Shown: positions 8,158-17,161 of the stretch, one piece after another
Layout of the letters: each line of letters begins with the position of its first letter
Numbering within the stretch: the stretch's first letter is position 1
Source of the DNA: Marivita geojedonensis
GTDB lineage: Bacteria > Pseudomonadota > Alphaproteobacteria > Rhodobacterales > Rhodobacteraceae
DNA length: 64,000 nt
NCBI RefSeq assembly: GCF_002115805.1
Contig: NZ_JFKC01000009.1
Coordinates: 1-64,000 of the forward strand
Reading direction: 5' to 3'
Notes under the pieces: generated by a model
Seen by the model: only the letters and a program-made list of their open reading frames with translations
Told to the model about the DNA's origin: nothing
Database searches by the model: none
Translations under genes and position numbers: made by a program

Positions 8158-11100
8158 ATGAGCACCCGCGTTCAAACCCAGGGCCGCCTGATCAACCGCA
8201 ACCGGCCTGTGTCCTTCAAGTTCAACGGTGCCCTGATGAAGGGCTACCAGGGCGACACGCTGGCCTCGGCGCTTCTGGCCAATGACCAGATGCTGATGGG
8301 GCGCAGCTTCAAATACCACCGTCCGCGCGGCGTCGTGGCGTCGGGATCCGAGGAACCGAACGCGCTGGTCAATCTGGGCGAGGGCAACCGGTTCGAGCCG
8401 AACCAGCGCGCCACGACTACTGAGATCTTCCACGGGCTGACCGCCACCAGCCAGAACCACTGGCCGTCGCTGGAATACGATGTGGGTGTGGTGAACAACC
8501 TGCTGTCGCGCTTCCTGAGCGCGGGCTTCTACTACAAGATGTTCATCCATCCGCGCCCGTTCTGGAAACACATCTACGAGCCGTTCATCCGCCATTCCGC
8601 CGGTCTGGGCAAAGCCCCCGATGCCGAAGCGCGGGACGAAGACCGGTACGAGCATTTCTACGCCTTCACCGACGTTCTGGTGATCGGTGGCGGGGTCGCC
8701 GGTCTGCAATCGGCGCTGACCGCTGCCCGCGCCGGGGCCAAGGTGCTGCTTCTGGAACAGACTGCTCATCTCGGGGGCCGCGCGCCGGTCGATGGTGGCA
8801 CCATCGACGGCCTGTCGCCCGAGGCCTGGGTCGAAAAGGCCCGTGCAGAACTCGACGCGATGCCCAACGCCCAGATCCGCACCCGCACGATGGGGGCGGG
8901 GGTGTACGATCACGGCTACGTGCTGGGCTACGAACGGCTGACCGACCACGCGCCCGAAGTCGCTGGCCCGCGCCACCGCCTGTGGCGCATCCGTGCGGCC
9001 CAGATCATCACCGCAACCGGGGCCATCGAACGCCCGCTCAGCTTTGCAGGCAACGACATTCCCGGCGTGATGTTGGCCTCTGCCGTGCGCGACTACCTCG
9101 TGAACTACGGCGTCAGCCCCGGTGACCGGACGGTGGTTGTCACCAACAATGACGACGCCTACCGCACCGCGATCGCGCTGGTGCAGGCCGGTCTCAAGGT
9201 GCCCGCGATCCTCGACGCCCGCCCTAAGGGGGGAGGCGCGCTGATGGACGAGGCCAAGGCGCTTGGCATCCGCGTCGAAACCGGCGCGGCGGCGGTCAAG
9301 GTCAAAGGCGCGAAACGTGTGCATTCCGTCTGTCGCGGCGTGCAGGCAGGCGAAGGCGAAGTGCTGGAGGAAATCTTCTGCGACGCTGTCGCAATGTCCG
9401 GCGGCTGGTCGCCAGTGGTGCATCTCTGGTCCCATTGTGGCGGCAAGCTGACATGGGATGCCGATCAAGCGGCCTTCCGCCCCGATCACGACCGCGCGCC
9501 CACAAGCCATGACGGCAACCCGTTTGTCATCGCCTCCGGTGCTGCCGACGGTGCGTTCCACCTGAAGGACGTGCTGCAGAACGCTGCAAACGCAGGAAAA
9601 ACCGCTGCCGGGCGTGTCGGTGTTGAAGAGGCCGACAGCGCCGCGCCAAGCGGCGATGCGCCCGATGAAGCCCCGCTTGTCCCGGTCTGGATGATGCCGC
9701 AGGGTGCGCAGAAGAAACTGCGCATGAAGGCGTGGCTCGACTACCAGAACGACGTCAAGGTTTCCGACGTGCAACTCGCCGCGCAGGAAGGGTTCGAGTC
9801 GGTCGAACATACCAAGCGCTACACCACGCTCGGCATGGCGACCGATCAAGGGAAACTCAGCAACATCAACGGCCTTGCGACCCTTGCTCATGCATTGGAT
9901 GAAGAAATTCCGCGCGTCGGCACGACCACCTTCCGACCGCCCTATACCCCCATCTCGATGGGTGCGATTGCCGGTGAGGCCCGTGGCGAGATTTTCCAGC
10001 CGATCCGCAAGACGCCCATGCACGCCTGGCACGAAGCCAATGGCGCCCATTGGGAACCGGTCGGCCATTGGCGGCGTCCCTATGCCTTCCCGAAATCCGG
10101 CGAAAGCGTGCATGACGCGGTCAAGCGCGAGGTTCTCGCCACGCGCAACAGCCTCGGCCTGCTGGACGCCTCGACCCTCGGCAAGATCATCGTCAAGGGG
10201 CCGGATGCGGGCCGCTTCCTCGACATGCTTTACACCAACATGATGAGCACGCTGAAACCGGGCAAATGCCGCTACGGTCTGATGTGCACCGAAAACGGGT
10301 TTCTGACCGATGACGGCGTGGTGGCGCGGATCGACGAGAACACGTTCCTCTGCCACACCACCACGGGCGGTGCGGACCGTATCCATGCCCATATGGAAGA
10401 GTGGCTGCAAACCGAATGGTGGGACTGGAAGGTCTGGACCGTCAACGCGACCGAACAGTTTGCGCAGGTCGCCGTGGTGGGCCCGAATGCCCGTAAGCTG
10501 TTGGAAAAGCTGGGCGGCATGGATGTGTCCAAAGAGGCGCTGGCCTTCATGGAGTGGAAAGACGGCACCCTTGGCGGTTTCCCTGTTCGGGCCTATCGCA
10601 TCTCGTTCTCGGGTGAACTCAGCTACGAAATCGCCGTGCCCGCCAATCTGGGCCGCGCCTTCTGGGACAAGCTGATCGAGGCCGGCAAGGAGTGGGACAT
10701 CACGCTTTACGGCACCGAGGCGCTGCACATCATGCGGGCCGAAAAGGGCTTCATCATGATCGGTGACGAAACCGACGGCACGGTGATCCCGCAGGATCTG
10801 GGCCTCGACTGGGCGATCTCGAAGAAGAAAGACGATTACATCGGCAAACGCGCTCAGGCCCGGTCGCACATGACCGATCCCAAGCGCTGGAAGCTGGTGG
10901 GTCTCGAAACGCTCGACGGGTCGGTGCTCAAGGACGGGGCCTATGCCATCGCCGAGGGCACCAACGAGAATGGTCAGACCAACACGCAGGGCCGTGTGAC
11001 CTCGACCTATCACAGCCCGACGCTGAACAAGGGCATCGCCATGGGTCTGGTGCTCAATGGCCCCGACCGCATGGGCGAGGTGATCAGCTTTACCAACGGG

Positions 11101-11175
11101 GGTGAACCGGCCAAGAAAGCCCGGATCGTGAGCCCCGTGTTCTTTGATCCCGAGGGGGAGAAGCAGAATGTCTGA
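8158..11175 (+). CDS. soxA: Sarcosine oxidase subunit alpha
   Basis: A 1005-residue subunit, the usual family size. The N-terminal ~100 residues resemble a ferredoxin-like domain (SFKYHRPRGVVASGSEEPNA). A nucleotide-binding fold follows at about 172-185 (DVLVIGGGVAGLQSA). The C-terminal ~380 residues are a GcvT-like folate-binding domain (SLGLLDASTLGKIIVKGPDA, RISFSGELSYEI, GTEALHIMRAEKG) where the C1 unit meets tetrahydrofolate. The last codons overlap the soxG start by 8 bp, implying translational coupling. Together with soxB, soxD and soxG it forms the four-subunit enzyme. Confidence 0.96.
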   Translation: MSTRVQTQGRLINRNRPVSFKFNGALMKGYQGDTLASALLANDQMLMGRSFKYHRPRGVVASGSEEPNALVNLGEGNRFEPNQRATTTEIFHGLTATSQNHWPSLEYDVGVVNNLLSRFLSAGFYYKMFIHPRPFWKHIYEPFIRHSAGLGKAPDAEARDEDRYEHFYAFTDVLVIGGGVAGLQSALTAARAGAKVLLLEQTAHLGGRAPVDGGTIDGLSPEAWVEKARAELDAMPNAQIRTRTMGAGVYDHGYVLGYERLTDHAPEVAGPRHRLWRIRAAQIITATGAIERPLSFAGNDIPGVMLASAVRDYLVNYGVSPGDRTVVVTNNDDAYRTAIALVQAGLKVPAILDARPKGGGALMDEAKALGIRVETGAAAVKVKGAKRVHSVCRGVQAGEGEVLEEIFCDAVAMSGGWSPVVHLWSHCGGKLTWDADQAAFRPDHDRAPTSHDGNPFVIASGAADGAFHLKDVLQNAANAGKTAAGRVGVEEADSAAPSGDAPDEAPLVPVWMMPQGAQKKLRMKAWLDYQNDVKVSDVQLAAQEGFESVEHTKRYTTLGMATDQGKLSNINGLATLAHALDEEIPRVGTTTFRPPYTPISMGAIAGEARGEIFQPIRKTPMHAWHEANGAHWEPVGHWRRPYAFPKSGESVHDAVKREVLATRNSLGLLDASTLGKIIVKGPDAGRFLDMLYTNMMSTLKPGKCRYGLMCTENGFLTDDGVVARIDENTFLCHTTTGGADRIHAHMEEWLQTEWWDWKVWTVNATEQFAQVAVVGPNARKLLEKLGGMDVSKEALAFMEWKDGTLGGFPVRAYRISFSGELSYEIAVPANLGRAFWDKLIEAGKEWDITLYGTEALHIMRAEKGFIMIGDETDGTVIPQDLGLDWAISKKKDDYIGKRAQARSHMTDPKRWKLVGLETLDGSVLKDGAYAIAEGTNENGQTNTQGRVTSTYHSPTLNKGIAMGLVLNGPDRMGEVISFTNGGEPAKKARIVSPVFFDPEGEKQNV

Positions 11176-11740
11176 TGTGGCTTTGGCGCTGGGTGGCGCA
11201 TCTTTCGACGGTCTGGTGAAGATCGAGGAACTGGCCGGGCAGGGCATGGTGACCCTGCGTGGCGATCTTACGGACAAGGCCATCGTCAAAGTGGTCAAGG
11301 ACGTGTTCGGCGTGACCCTGCCGGGCATCCGCGAAACCGTGTTTGCGGGCAGCACTGGCGCGCTCTGGATGTCGCCTGACGAGGCGCTGTTGCTCTGCTC
11401 CTATGACGACGCGCAGGCGAAGGCAGATGACCTGGCGACCAAACTCGCTGACTCGCACGCGCTTGTGGTCAACGTCTCGGACGCCCGCGCGGTGTTCCAG
11501 CTCAAGGGCAGCATGATGCGCGAGGTGATCGCAAAACTGGCTCCGGTCGACATGTCGCCCGACGCATTCAAACCCGGAATGGTCCGCCGGACCCGCATGG
11601 CACAGGTTGCCGCCGCCTTCTGGATGGACGACGCCAGCACGGCACGGGTGGTCTGTTTCCGGTCAGTGGCAGCCTACATGTTTGCGCTTCTCAGCACTGC
11701 AGCGGATGACGCTTCGGCGGTGAACCATTTCACCCGCTGA
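11168..11740 (+). CDS. soxG: Sarcosine oxidase subunit gamma
   Basis: A 190-residue subunit with the GcvT-related small fold typical of SoxG (TVFAGSTGALWMSPDEALLL, VNVSDARAVFQLKG, MRRTRMAQVAAAFW-like region). It starts at ATG 11168 inside the end of soxA. Last gene of the operon; no glyA, purU or fold gene follows, unlike in some bacteria, and sodB comes next after 121 bp. Confidence 0.9.
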   Translation: MSDVALALGGASFDGLVKIEELAGQGMVTLRGDLTDKAIVKVVKDVFGVTLPGIRETVFAGSTGALWMSPDEALLLCSYDDAQAKADDLATKLADSHALVVNVSDARAVFQLKGSMMREVIAKLAPVDMSPDAFKPGMVRRTRMAQVAAAFWMDDASTARVVCFRSVAAYMFALLSTAADDASAVNHFTR

Positions 11741-11861
11741 CGCGTTATCTGACTGACAGGCGGGATTAATCCCGGTTTGGCGTCCCCGTGGGCTTGACCT
11801 TGGCGGGACGTCGCATCACGTATGCCTGTGTAATTTGACGCACCAACGAGGGGACACCACC

Positions 11862-12470
11862 ATGGCTTTCGAACTTCCTGATCTGCCCTACGCCCACGAC
11901 GCGCTGGCCAGCAAAGGCATGTCCAAAGAGACACTCGAATACCACCACGACCTGCACCACAAGGCCTATGTCGACAACGGCAACAAGCTGATCGCCGGCA
12001 CCGAATGGGACGGCAAATCGATGGAAGAGATCATCAAGGGCACCTATGATCCCAAGGCCGTGGCGCAGAACGGCATCTTCAACAACATCAGCCAGCTGTG
12101 GAACCACAACCAGTTCTGGGAAATGATGGGGCCGGGCGACAACAAGATGCCGGGCGAGCTTGAAGCGCGTATCGTCGATGCGTTTGGTTCGGTCGACAAG
12201 TTCAAGGAAGACTTCTCTGCCGCAGGCGCGGGCCAGTTCGGTTCCGGCTGGGCGTGGCTGGTGGTCGACACCGACGGTACGCTGAAGGTCACGAAGACCG
12301 AAAACGGCGTGAACCCGGTCTGCTTTGACCAGACGGCTCTGCTGGGTTGCGACGTGTGGGAACACTCCTACTACATCGACTTCCGCAACAAGCGTCCCGC
12401 GTATCTGGCCAACTTCCTCGACAATCTCGTCAACTGGGAAAACGTGGCCGAGCGCCTGTCGAACGCCTGA
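11862..12470 (+). CDS. sodB: Superoxide dismutase (Fe/Mn family)
   Basis: A 202-residue cytoplasmic enzyme that turns superoxide into oxygen and H2O2. Metal ligands are His28 (EYHHDLHH), His82 (NHNQFW), Asp164 and His168 (CDVWEHSYY). The AGAGQFGSGWAWLV segment with Gln/Gly is typical of iron-type members, so I favour Fe, though cambialism is possible. No signal peptide. It has its own spacer (121 bp after soxG) and a strong downstream terminator, so it is probably transcribed separately. Its position beside a peroxide-producing oxidase may be coincidental. Confidence 0.93.
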   Translation: MAFELPDLPYAHDALASKGMSKETLEYHHDLHHKAYVDNGNKLIAGTEWDGKSMEEIIKGTYDPKAVAQNGIFNNISQLWNHNQFWEMMGPGDNKMPGELEARIVDAFGSVDKFKEDFSAAGAGQFGSGWAWLVVDTDGTLKVTKTENGVNPVCFDQTALLGCDVWEHSYYIDFRNKRPAYLANFLDNLVNWENVAERLSNA

Positions 12471-12491
12471 TCAGGCTGACGTTGAAAATTC

Positions 12492-12520
12492 AAAGCCCTG
12501 TCTTTCCGGCAGGGCTTTTT
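12492..12520 (+). terminator. Rho-independent terminator after sodB
   Basis: Arms AAAGCCCTG and CAGGGCTTT enclose a nine-base loop and run into five T. The GST-like gene begins 22 bp further on. Confidence 0.92.
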
Positions 12521-12542
12521 CAGTTGTAGTACACTGTAACCC

Positions 12543-13190
12543 ATGTTGCGCATCTATACCTCCGATCATTCGCTTTACTGTGCCAAGCTGCGCATTCTGC
12601 TGCGGCACAAGAAACTGGACTTCGAAGAGCAGCCCCCGCCCGGAGGCGGCGGGTCGGCCGATTACCTTTCGATCGTCCCCTCGGGCAACATTCCGGCGCT
12701 GGTCGATGGCGATCTGGTGCTGACCGACAGCGAAGCGATTGCCGAATATCTGGAGGAGCGCCATCCCGATCCCGCGATGTTGCCGGATACAGTCATCGGG
12801 CGCGCGCTGTCGCGGGAACGGTCCCGCTTTTCCGACACCCGCCTGGAACCCGCGTTGCGGCTGACCTTTCCGCATGTTTCCCCGGCCAACCGCGATGCGT
12901 CTGCGATTGCGGCGGCGCACGACATCATCACCAAACGCCTGACGGCCTTGGGTGAAATGCTCACCCGGTCGAGCCTTCCGCGTGACCGGCTCTGGATGGG
13001 CGATTGCGGGACCATCGTGACGCTTGAATGGATCGACCTGTTCGAGGGTCGGGTCATTCCCTATCTCGACTGGCCAGAGGCCGTAACGAGCTATCGCAAT
13101 GACATGCTGCGCCACGCGGCGGTGCGCGATGAGCTGACGGCCTATCGGCCCGAGATGCTGCGCTATATGGTGGACAAGGGCGCGCTCTAG
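12543..13190 (+). CDS. Glutathione S-transferase family protein
   Basis: A 215-residue protein with a thioredoxin-like N-terminal domain (LRIYTSDHSLYCAKLRILLRH, with SLYCAK in the active-site position). The cis-Pro loop GNIPALVD and the GSH-binding DSEAIAEYLEE follow. The C-terminal half is helical. Members conjugate or reduce substrates with glutathione; the actual substrate is not predictable. ATG 12543 lies directly after the sodB terminator. It is followed by rarD on the same strand. Confidence 0.82.
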   Translation: MLRIYTSDHSLYCAKLRILLRHKKLDFEEQPPPGGGGSADYLSIVPSGNIPALVDGDLVLTDSEAIAEYLEERHPDPAMLPDTVIGRALSRERSRFSDTRLEPALRLTFPHVSPANRDASAIAAAHDIITKRLTALGEMLTRSSLPRDRLWMGDCGTIVTLEWIDLFEGRVIPYLDWPEAVTSYRNDMLRHAAVRDELTAYRPEMLRYMVDKGAL

Positions 13191-13266
13191 CCTTTCGCTC
13201 CGGGTCAGCGCGGCCACTTGCGCATCTCTCCGCCGCCGGATACCGCTTTCGGCGGAGGCGCAAACC

Positions 13267-14217
13267 ATGACAGACACTCGCAAAGGCGTTCTGGCGCTGA
13301 TCGCCGCCTGCACGGTCTGGGGCCTGTCTCCGCTGTTTTACAAAGCGCTCGGCAGCGTTGCTCCGCACGAGGTTCTTGCGCATCGCACGGTGTGGTCTCT
13401 GGTGTTCTTTGCCGCGGTTCTCATGCTGCAGGGGCGGCTTGGTCTTCTATGGGGGGCCATGACCACGGCGCATTCCGTGCGTGTGATCCTGACTGCTGCG
13501 CTGCTGATTTCGGTCAACTGGTTTCTGTTCATCTGGTCCATCCAGGTCGGCCGCGCGACGGAATCCTCGATGGGGTATTACATCTTTCCCCTAGTGGCGG
13601 TGCTTCTGGGCCGGGTGTTCTTCGGTGAACGGCTCAGCCCGCCGCAATGGCTGGCCATCGCGCTGGCGGCGACAGCGGTGGTGTCGCTGACCATCGGGTT
13701 GCACATCCTGCCGTGGATCTCGCTGGTGCTGGCGACCACCTTTGGATTGTATGGTCTGCTCAAGAAACGGCTCGATCTGGGACCGGTCGTGTCTGTAACC
13801 GCCGAGGTGCTGATGCTCAGCCCGATTGCCATCGCGTGGCTGGCGCATCTTCATCTGGGGCCGGGCGGCGTGTTAGGGCGGGAGGCCTTGGAGTCCGCGC
13901 TTCTTGTGGCCTCTGGCCCGATGACCGCGCTGCCGCTGATCCTGTTTTCCTATGGCGCACGGCGGCTCACCATGTCGACGGTCGGCGTCGTGCAATACAT
14001 CAACCCGACGCTGCAATTCCTCTGCGCTGTGCTGATCCTGGGTGAACCGTTCACCGCAGTTCACTTGATTGCGTTTGCGCTGATCTGGACCGCGCTCGCG
14101 ATCTATTCGAGCAGCGCCTACACTCAGGACAGGGCGCGCCGCAGGGCCGTGATGGTGTCCGAGGCCGAAGTGGTGGTTTCCACGAACCCGAGCAGCGACC
14201 TGTCGGCGAAGCCCTGA
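13267..14217 (+). CDS. rarD: EamA family transporter RarD
   Basis: A 316-residue inner-membrane protein with ten predicted hydrophobic helices in two EamA halves. RarD-type features are the opening KGVLALIAACTVWGLSPLFY, HRTVWSL, NWFLFIWSIQVGRATESSMGYYI and the C-terminal VGVVQYINPTLQFL. RarD proteins are putative drug/metabolite or chloramphenicol-sensitivity transporters. The gene end overlaps the convergent LOG-family gene by 94 bp, so its last ~30 residues (hydrophilic tail after the final helix) share DNA with the other frame. Confidence 0.9.
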   Translation: MTDTRKGVLALIAACTVWGLSPLFYKALGSVAPHEVLAHRTVWSLVFFAAVLMLQGRLGLLWGAMTTAHSVRVILTAALLISVNWFLFIWSIQVGRATESSMGYYIFPLVAVLLGRVFFGERLSPPQWLAIALAATAVVSLTIGLHILPWISLVLATTFGLYGLLKKRLDLGPVVSVTAEVLMLSPIAIAWLAHLHLGPGGVLGREALESALLVASGPMTALPLILFSYGARRLTMSTVGVVQYINPTLQFLCAVLILGEPFTAVHLIAFALIWTALAIYSSSAYTQDRARRRAVMVSEAEVVVSTNPSSDLSAKP

Positions 14218-14675
14218 TCGACCACGTGATCGAGCAGCGCTGTCAGCGGTGCCCAGTAGTTGTCCACGCTCAGCAGGATGATCGGCTTGCCATGCAGGCC
14301 CAGTTGCCGCCAGGTGAGCACCTCGAAAAACTCGTCAAGCGACCCGGCCCCGCCCGGCAGGACGACGATGGCATCGGCGTTCATCACCATGACCTTTTTG
14401 CGCTCGTGCATCGTTTCGGTGATGATGAAGCGCGTCAGGTCGGTTTTGCCAACCTCAAGGTCCAGCAGATGCGTCGGGATCACCCCGAACGTGTCGCCGC
14501 CCGCATCCTGCGCGGCACGCGCAACGGTCCCCATGAGACCGACATCCCCCGCGCCATAGACAAGGCGCCAGTTTTCGGCGGCAATGGCACGACCAAGAGC
14601 GTCGGCTTCGCGTGCATAGGCCGGATTCCCGCCCGGACGTGAGCCGCAATAGACACAGATGGACTTCGAGATCAT
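14124..14675 (-). CDS. LOG family protein (TIGR00730)
   Basis: A 183-residue Rossmann-fold protein. The diagnostic motif PGGAGSLDE is at 107-115 (usual PGGxGTxxE, with Ser for Thr), and MHERK at 89-93 and YGAGDVGLMG at 40-49 complete the family pattern. Characterised members release free cytokinin bases from nucleotide monophosphates or hydrolyse related nucleotides. It is convergent with rarD and overlaps its 3' end by 94 bp. Confidence 0.88.
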   Translation of the reverse strand: MISKSICVYCGSRPGGNPAYAREADALGRAIAAENWRLVYGAGDVGLMGTVARAAQDAGGDTFGVIPTHLLDLEVGKTDLTRFIITETMHERKKVMVMNADAIVVLPGGAGSLDEFFEVLTWRQLGLHGKPIILLSVDNYWAPLTALLDHVVDQGFADRSLLGFVETTTSASDTITALRRALS

Positions 14676-14787
14676 GGGCAGCGTCCTTGATACGCGGTGG
14701 GAAGTTGCCTCGTGATACCTGCCTTGATAGATACGCTCAACTGCGGGAATGGCTCATGGCCATTCTGTCACGGACACTTGGGGTAAA

Positions 14788-16239
14788 ATGAGCAAATTCG
14801 CATTTGCAAACGGCACGTCCGGATTGGTTCTGGGCGGCGTGGCAGCGGTGGGTGCCGTTGTCGTGGGGCTGTATGCCAGCGGGCGTCTGTTCCCGGCACC
14901 GGATCCCGAAACCCCGGCGGCGCAGGTTGCGGTTCTGCCCGACAGCGATGCGCCGGAAACATCTTCTTCAGAAGCCCCGGTCGCAGACGCCCCGGATGCA
15001 CCGGAGCCTGCTAGTGCGGAACCGGACACCGCCGCGCCTGAGGCCGAAACCGTCGAAGCGGAACCTGCACCGGTGGAGGGGACCGCAGAGGCGCCGGAAG
15101 AAGAAACCGCATCTCCCGAACCCGTTCCCCCGGCCTTCGACATCGTGCGCGTGGCACCGGACGGACAGACCCTCGTGGCAGGCCGTGCACCGGGCGCGCG
15201 CGAGATAATCATCCTTGTCGATGGGGTGGAGGCCGGTCGCGCCGAGGCGGATGGGGCTGGAAAGTTCGTTACCTTTCTCGATCTGCCTGAAAGCGCGGCT
15301 CCACGTGTGGTGAGCCTTGTGTCCGAAGGGGACCTGGGGCGGATCGAAAGCACCGATCAGGTGATCCTTGCGCCGATGGTGTCCGTTGCCGAGGCACCCG
15401 CTCCGGCCACGCGGTCCGAGGCGGAACCAGAAGCGGAAAACGTGCCACCGGTCGAGGTTGCGGCTCTGCCGACTGACGAGGCCACGCCTGAAACGTCCGC
15501 CGTGGAACAGCCTGCGGAAACCGTCGCGCAGACGGAAGAAACGGGGGTCCCATCGGTCGAAACCGAAGCTCCGGTCGAGCCGGACTCGCCTGCGACTCCG
15601 GCAGCACAGGACGAACAAACGGTTGTTGCGGCCGAGGTTGCTGAACAACCTGCCCCAGAAACCGTTGCGCCTGAAACGGTTGTCGCCGAGGCGCCGACCG
15701 CGCCGGCCGTGATCCTGTCGACCGAGGAGGGCATCAACATACTGCAACCGGGCGGAGGGACGCCCGAGGTGCTCGACCAGATCGCGCTGGATGCCATCAC
15801 CTACGAGGATGAGGGCGCTGTGGCCCTGACCGGGCGGGGCACGGCCCAGGAATTCGTTCGGATCTATCTCGACAACCAACCGGTTCTGACGACCGAAATC
15901 GGGGTCGACGGCCAGTGGCGAGTTGAACTGCCCGATGTGGACAGCGGCACCTACACGCTGCGCGTGGATGCGGTTGACGCCGAAGGGGGCGTCACGTCAC
16001 GGGTCGAAAGCCCGTTCCGCCGCGAAGACCCGGAGGCGCTTGCTGCCGCAGCGGACCGGGCCGAAGGGCCGTCGGTGATCAAGGTCGTCACCGTACAGCC
16101 GGGTAACACGCTCTGGGCCATCGCGCGCGACCGCTACGGTGAAGGTCCGGCTTATGTCAAAGTGTTCGAGGCCAACCGCGATCGCATCCGCGACCCGGAC
16201 CTGATCTACCCCGGACAGGTGTTTTCGATCCCCGATTGA
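14788..16239 (+). CDS. LysM-domain envelope protein with Ala/Pro/Glu-rich linker
   Basis: A 483-residue protein. The N-terminal ~30 residues contain a hydrophobic anchor (GLVLGGVAAVGAVVVGLYAS). A long low-complexity Ala/Pro/Glu/Thr region contains small Ig-like segments (VRVAPDGQTLVAGRAPGARE and ALTGRGTAQEFVRIYLDNQP). The C-terminus is a LysM peptidoglycan-binding domain (VTVQPGNTLWAIARDRYGEG to YPGQVFSIPD). It is probably tethered in the inner membrane with LysM in the periplasm. I chose ATG 14788 over the ATG 13 codons upstream because the hydrophobic segment then begins close to the N-terminus. Confidence 0.8.
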   Translation: MSKFAFANGTSGLVLGGVAAVGAVVVGLYASGRLFPAPDPETPAAQVAVLPDSDAPETSSSEAPVADAPDAPEPASAEPDTAAPEAETVEAEPAPVEGTAEAPEEETASPEPVPPAFDIVRVAPDGQTLVAGRAPGAREIIILVDGVEAGRAEADGAGKFVTFLDLPESAAPRVVSLVSEGDLGRIESTDQVILAPMVSVAEAPAPATRSEAEPEAENVPPVEVAALPTDEATPETSAVEQPAETVAQTEETGVPSVETEAPVEPDSPATPAAQDEQTVVAAEVAEQPAPETVAPETVVAEAPTAPAVILSTEEGINILQPGGGTPEVLDQIALDAITYEDEGAVALTGRGTAQEFVRIYLDNQPVLTTEIGVDGQWRVELPDVDSGTYTLRVDAVDAEGGVTSRVESPFRREDPEALAAAADRAEGPSVIKVVTVQPGNTLWAIARDRYGEGPAYVKVFEANRDRIRDPDLIYPGQVFSIPD

Positions 16240-16407
16240 GGGGGCTGTCACAGACCTGTGATTATCCTGCGCTATCGCTGCGACAAACACCGCATATTGC
16301 GGGGGTTGCCGGATGGTTTCCGCGATATATAGTGTTCACCAGAGATCGGGGCGGGGCTCCCGTCCTGACGCTGGTACAGGCAGACAGGGCAGGAGACGAG
16401 TCCCCCG

Positions 16408-16992
16408 ATGGATGGTACTTTCAGAACAGCTTTTGTGCGCGAGCCGGGTGCGCTGCGACACCACCCGGCGCTGGTGCTGAACGCGGATTACAGGCCCTTG
16501 TCCTATTATCCGCTGTCGCTCTGGCCCTGGCAGGATGCGGTCAAGGCGGCGTTTCTCGATAGGGTGGACATCGTCGCCGAATATGACGAGGTGGTCCGAA
16601 GCCCCTCGATGACGCTCCGAATACCGAGCGTCGTGGTGCTCAAGGATTACGTCAAACCGCAAAAGCGCGTGGCCTTCACGCGCTTTAATCTTTTCTTGAG
16701 GGATGAATTCCGCTGCCAATACTGCGGCGCGAAGGGGGAACTGACCTTCGACCACGTGGTGCCCCGTGCGTCGGGGGGAATCACGTCCTGGGAAAATGTC
16801 GTGGCTGCCTGTGCGCCCTGCAACCTGCGCAAAGGCTCGAAAAGCCTGCGGCAAGCGGGTCTGGCCCTGCGCAAGCCGCCGCGTCAGCCGGGGGCGCAGG
16901 AGCTTCTGAACATGGGGCGCAAGTTTCCACCCAACCACCTGCACGACAGCTGGATGGACTTCCTTTACTGGGACGCCGAACTGGAGGCATAA
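16408..16992 (+). CDS. HNH endonuclease family protein
   Basis: A 194-residue protein with an HNH/McrA-type nuclease core: CQYCG, then FDHVVPRASGG (metal/catalytic His), then NVVAACAPCNLRKGSKS. The two CxxC pairs form a structural zinc site. This stand-alone HNH protein is widespread in alphaproteobacteria; its cellular role is unknown and it is not obviously part of a mobile element. The IS element begins 102 bp downstream. Confidence 0.85.
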   Translation: MDGTFRTAFVREPGALRHHPALVLNADYRPLSYYPLSLWPWQDAVKAAFLDRVDIVAEYDEVVRSPSMTLRIPSVVVLKDYVKPQKRVAFTRFNLFLRDEFRCQYCGAKGELTFDHVVPRASGGITSWENVVAACAPCNLRKGSKSLRQAGLALRKPPRQPGAQELLNMGRKFPPNHLHDSWMDFLYWDAELEA

Positions 16993-17093
16993 GCCTTTCG
17001 TAATAGAGGGCAAAACCAAGACCTGCGTTGGAAAGGCGCACACGCACTGGAACCCTCGCAATTTTGGTGGCTATGGAATGACGGCAATGCAAA

Positions 17094-17111
17094 GATGCTG
17101 TTGAAAAAGTC
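17094..17111 (+). repeat. IS left terminal inverted repeat
   Basis: 18 bp, matching the right end at 16 of 18 positions, with the core TGTTGAAAAA typical of this IS group. Preceded by the candidate target duplicate CAAA (17090-17093). Confidence 0.85.
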
Positions 17112-17161
17112 GACCGGGGATTTCGTTTGAATTGATGGTCGAACGGTTTCTGCCAGGCTCT

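Noticed and set aside
7999-11355. A very long open frame opposite soxA
   Set aside because: High-GC codon bias leaves the antisense frame open; its composition (His/Arg/Gly rich, no motifs) is unnatural and soxA is secure.
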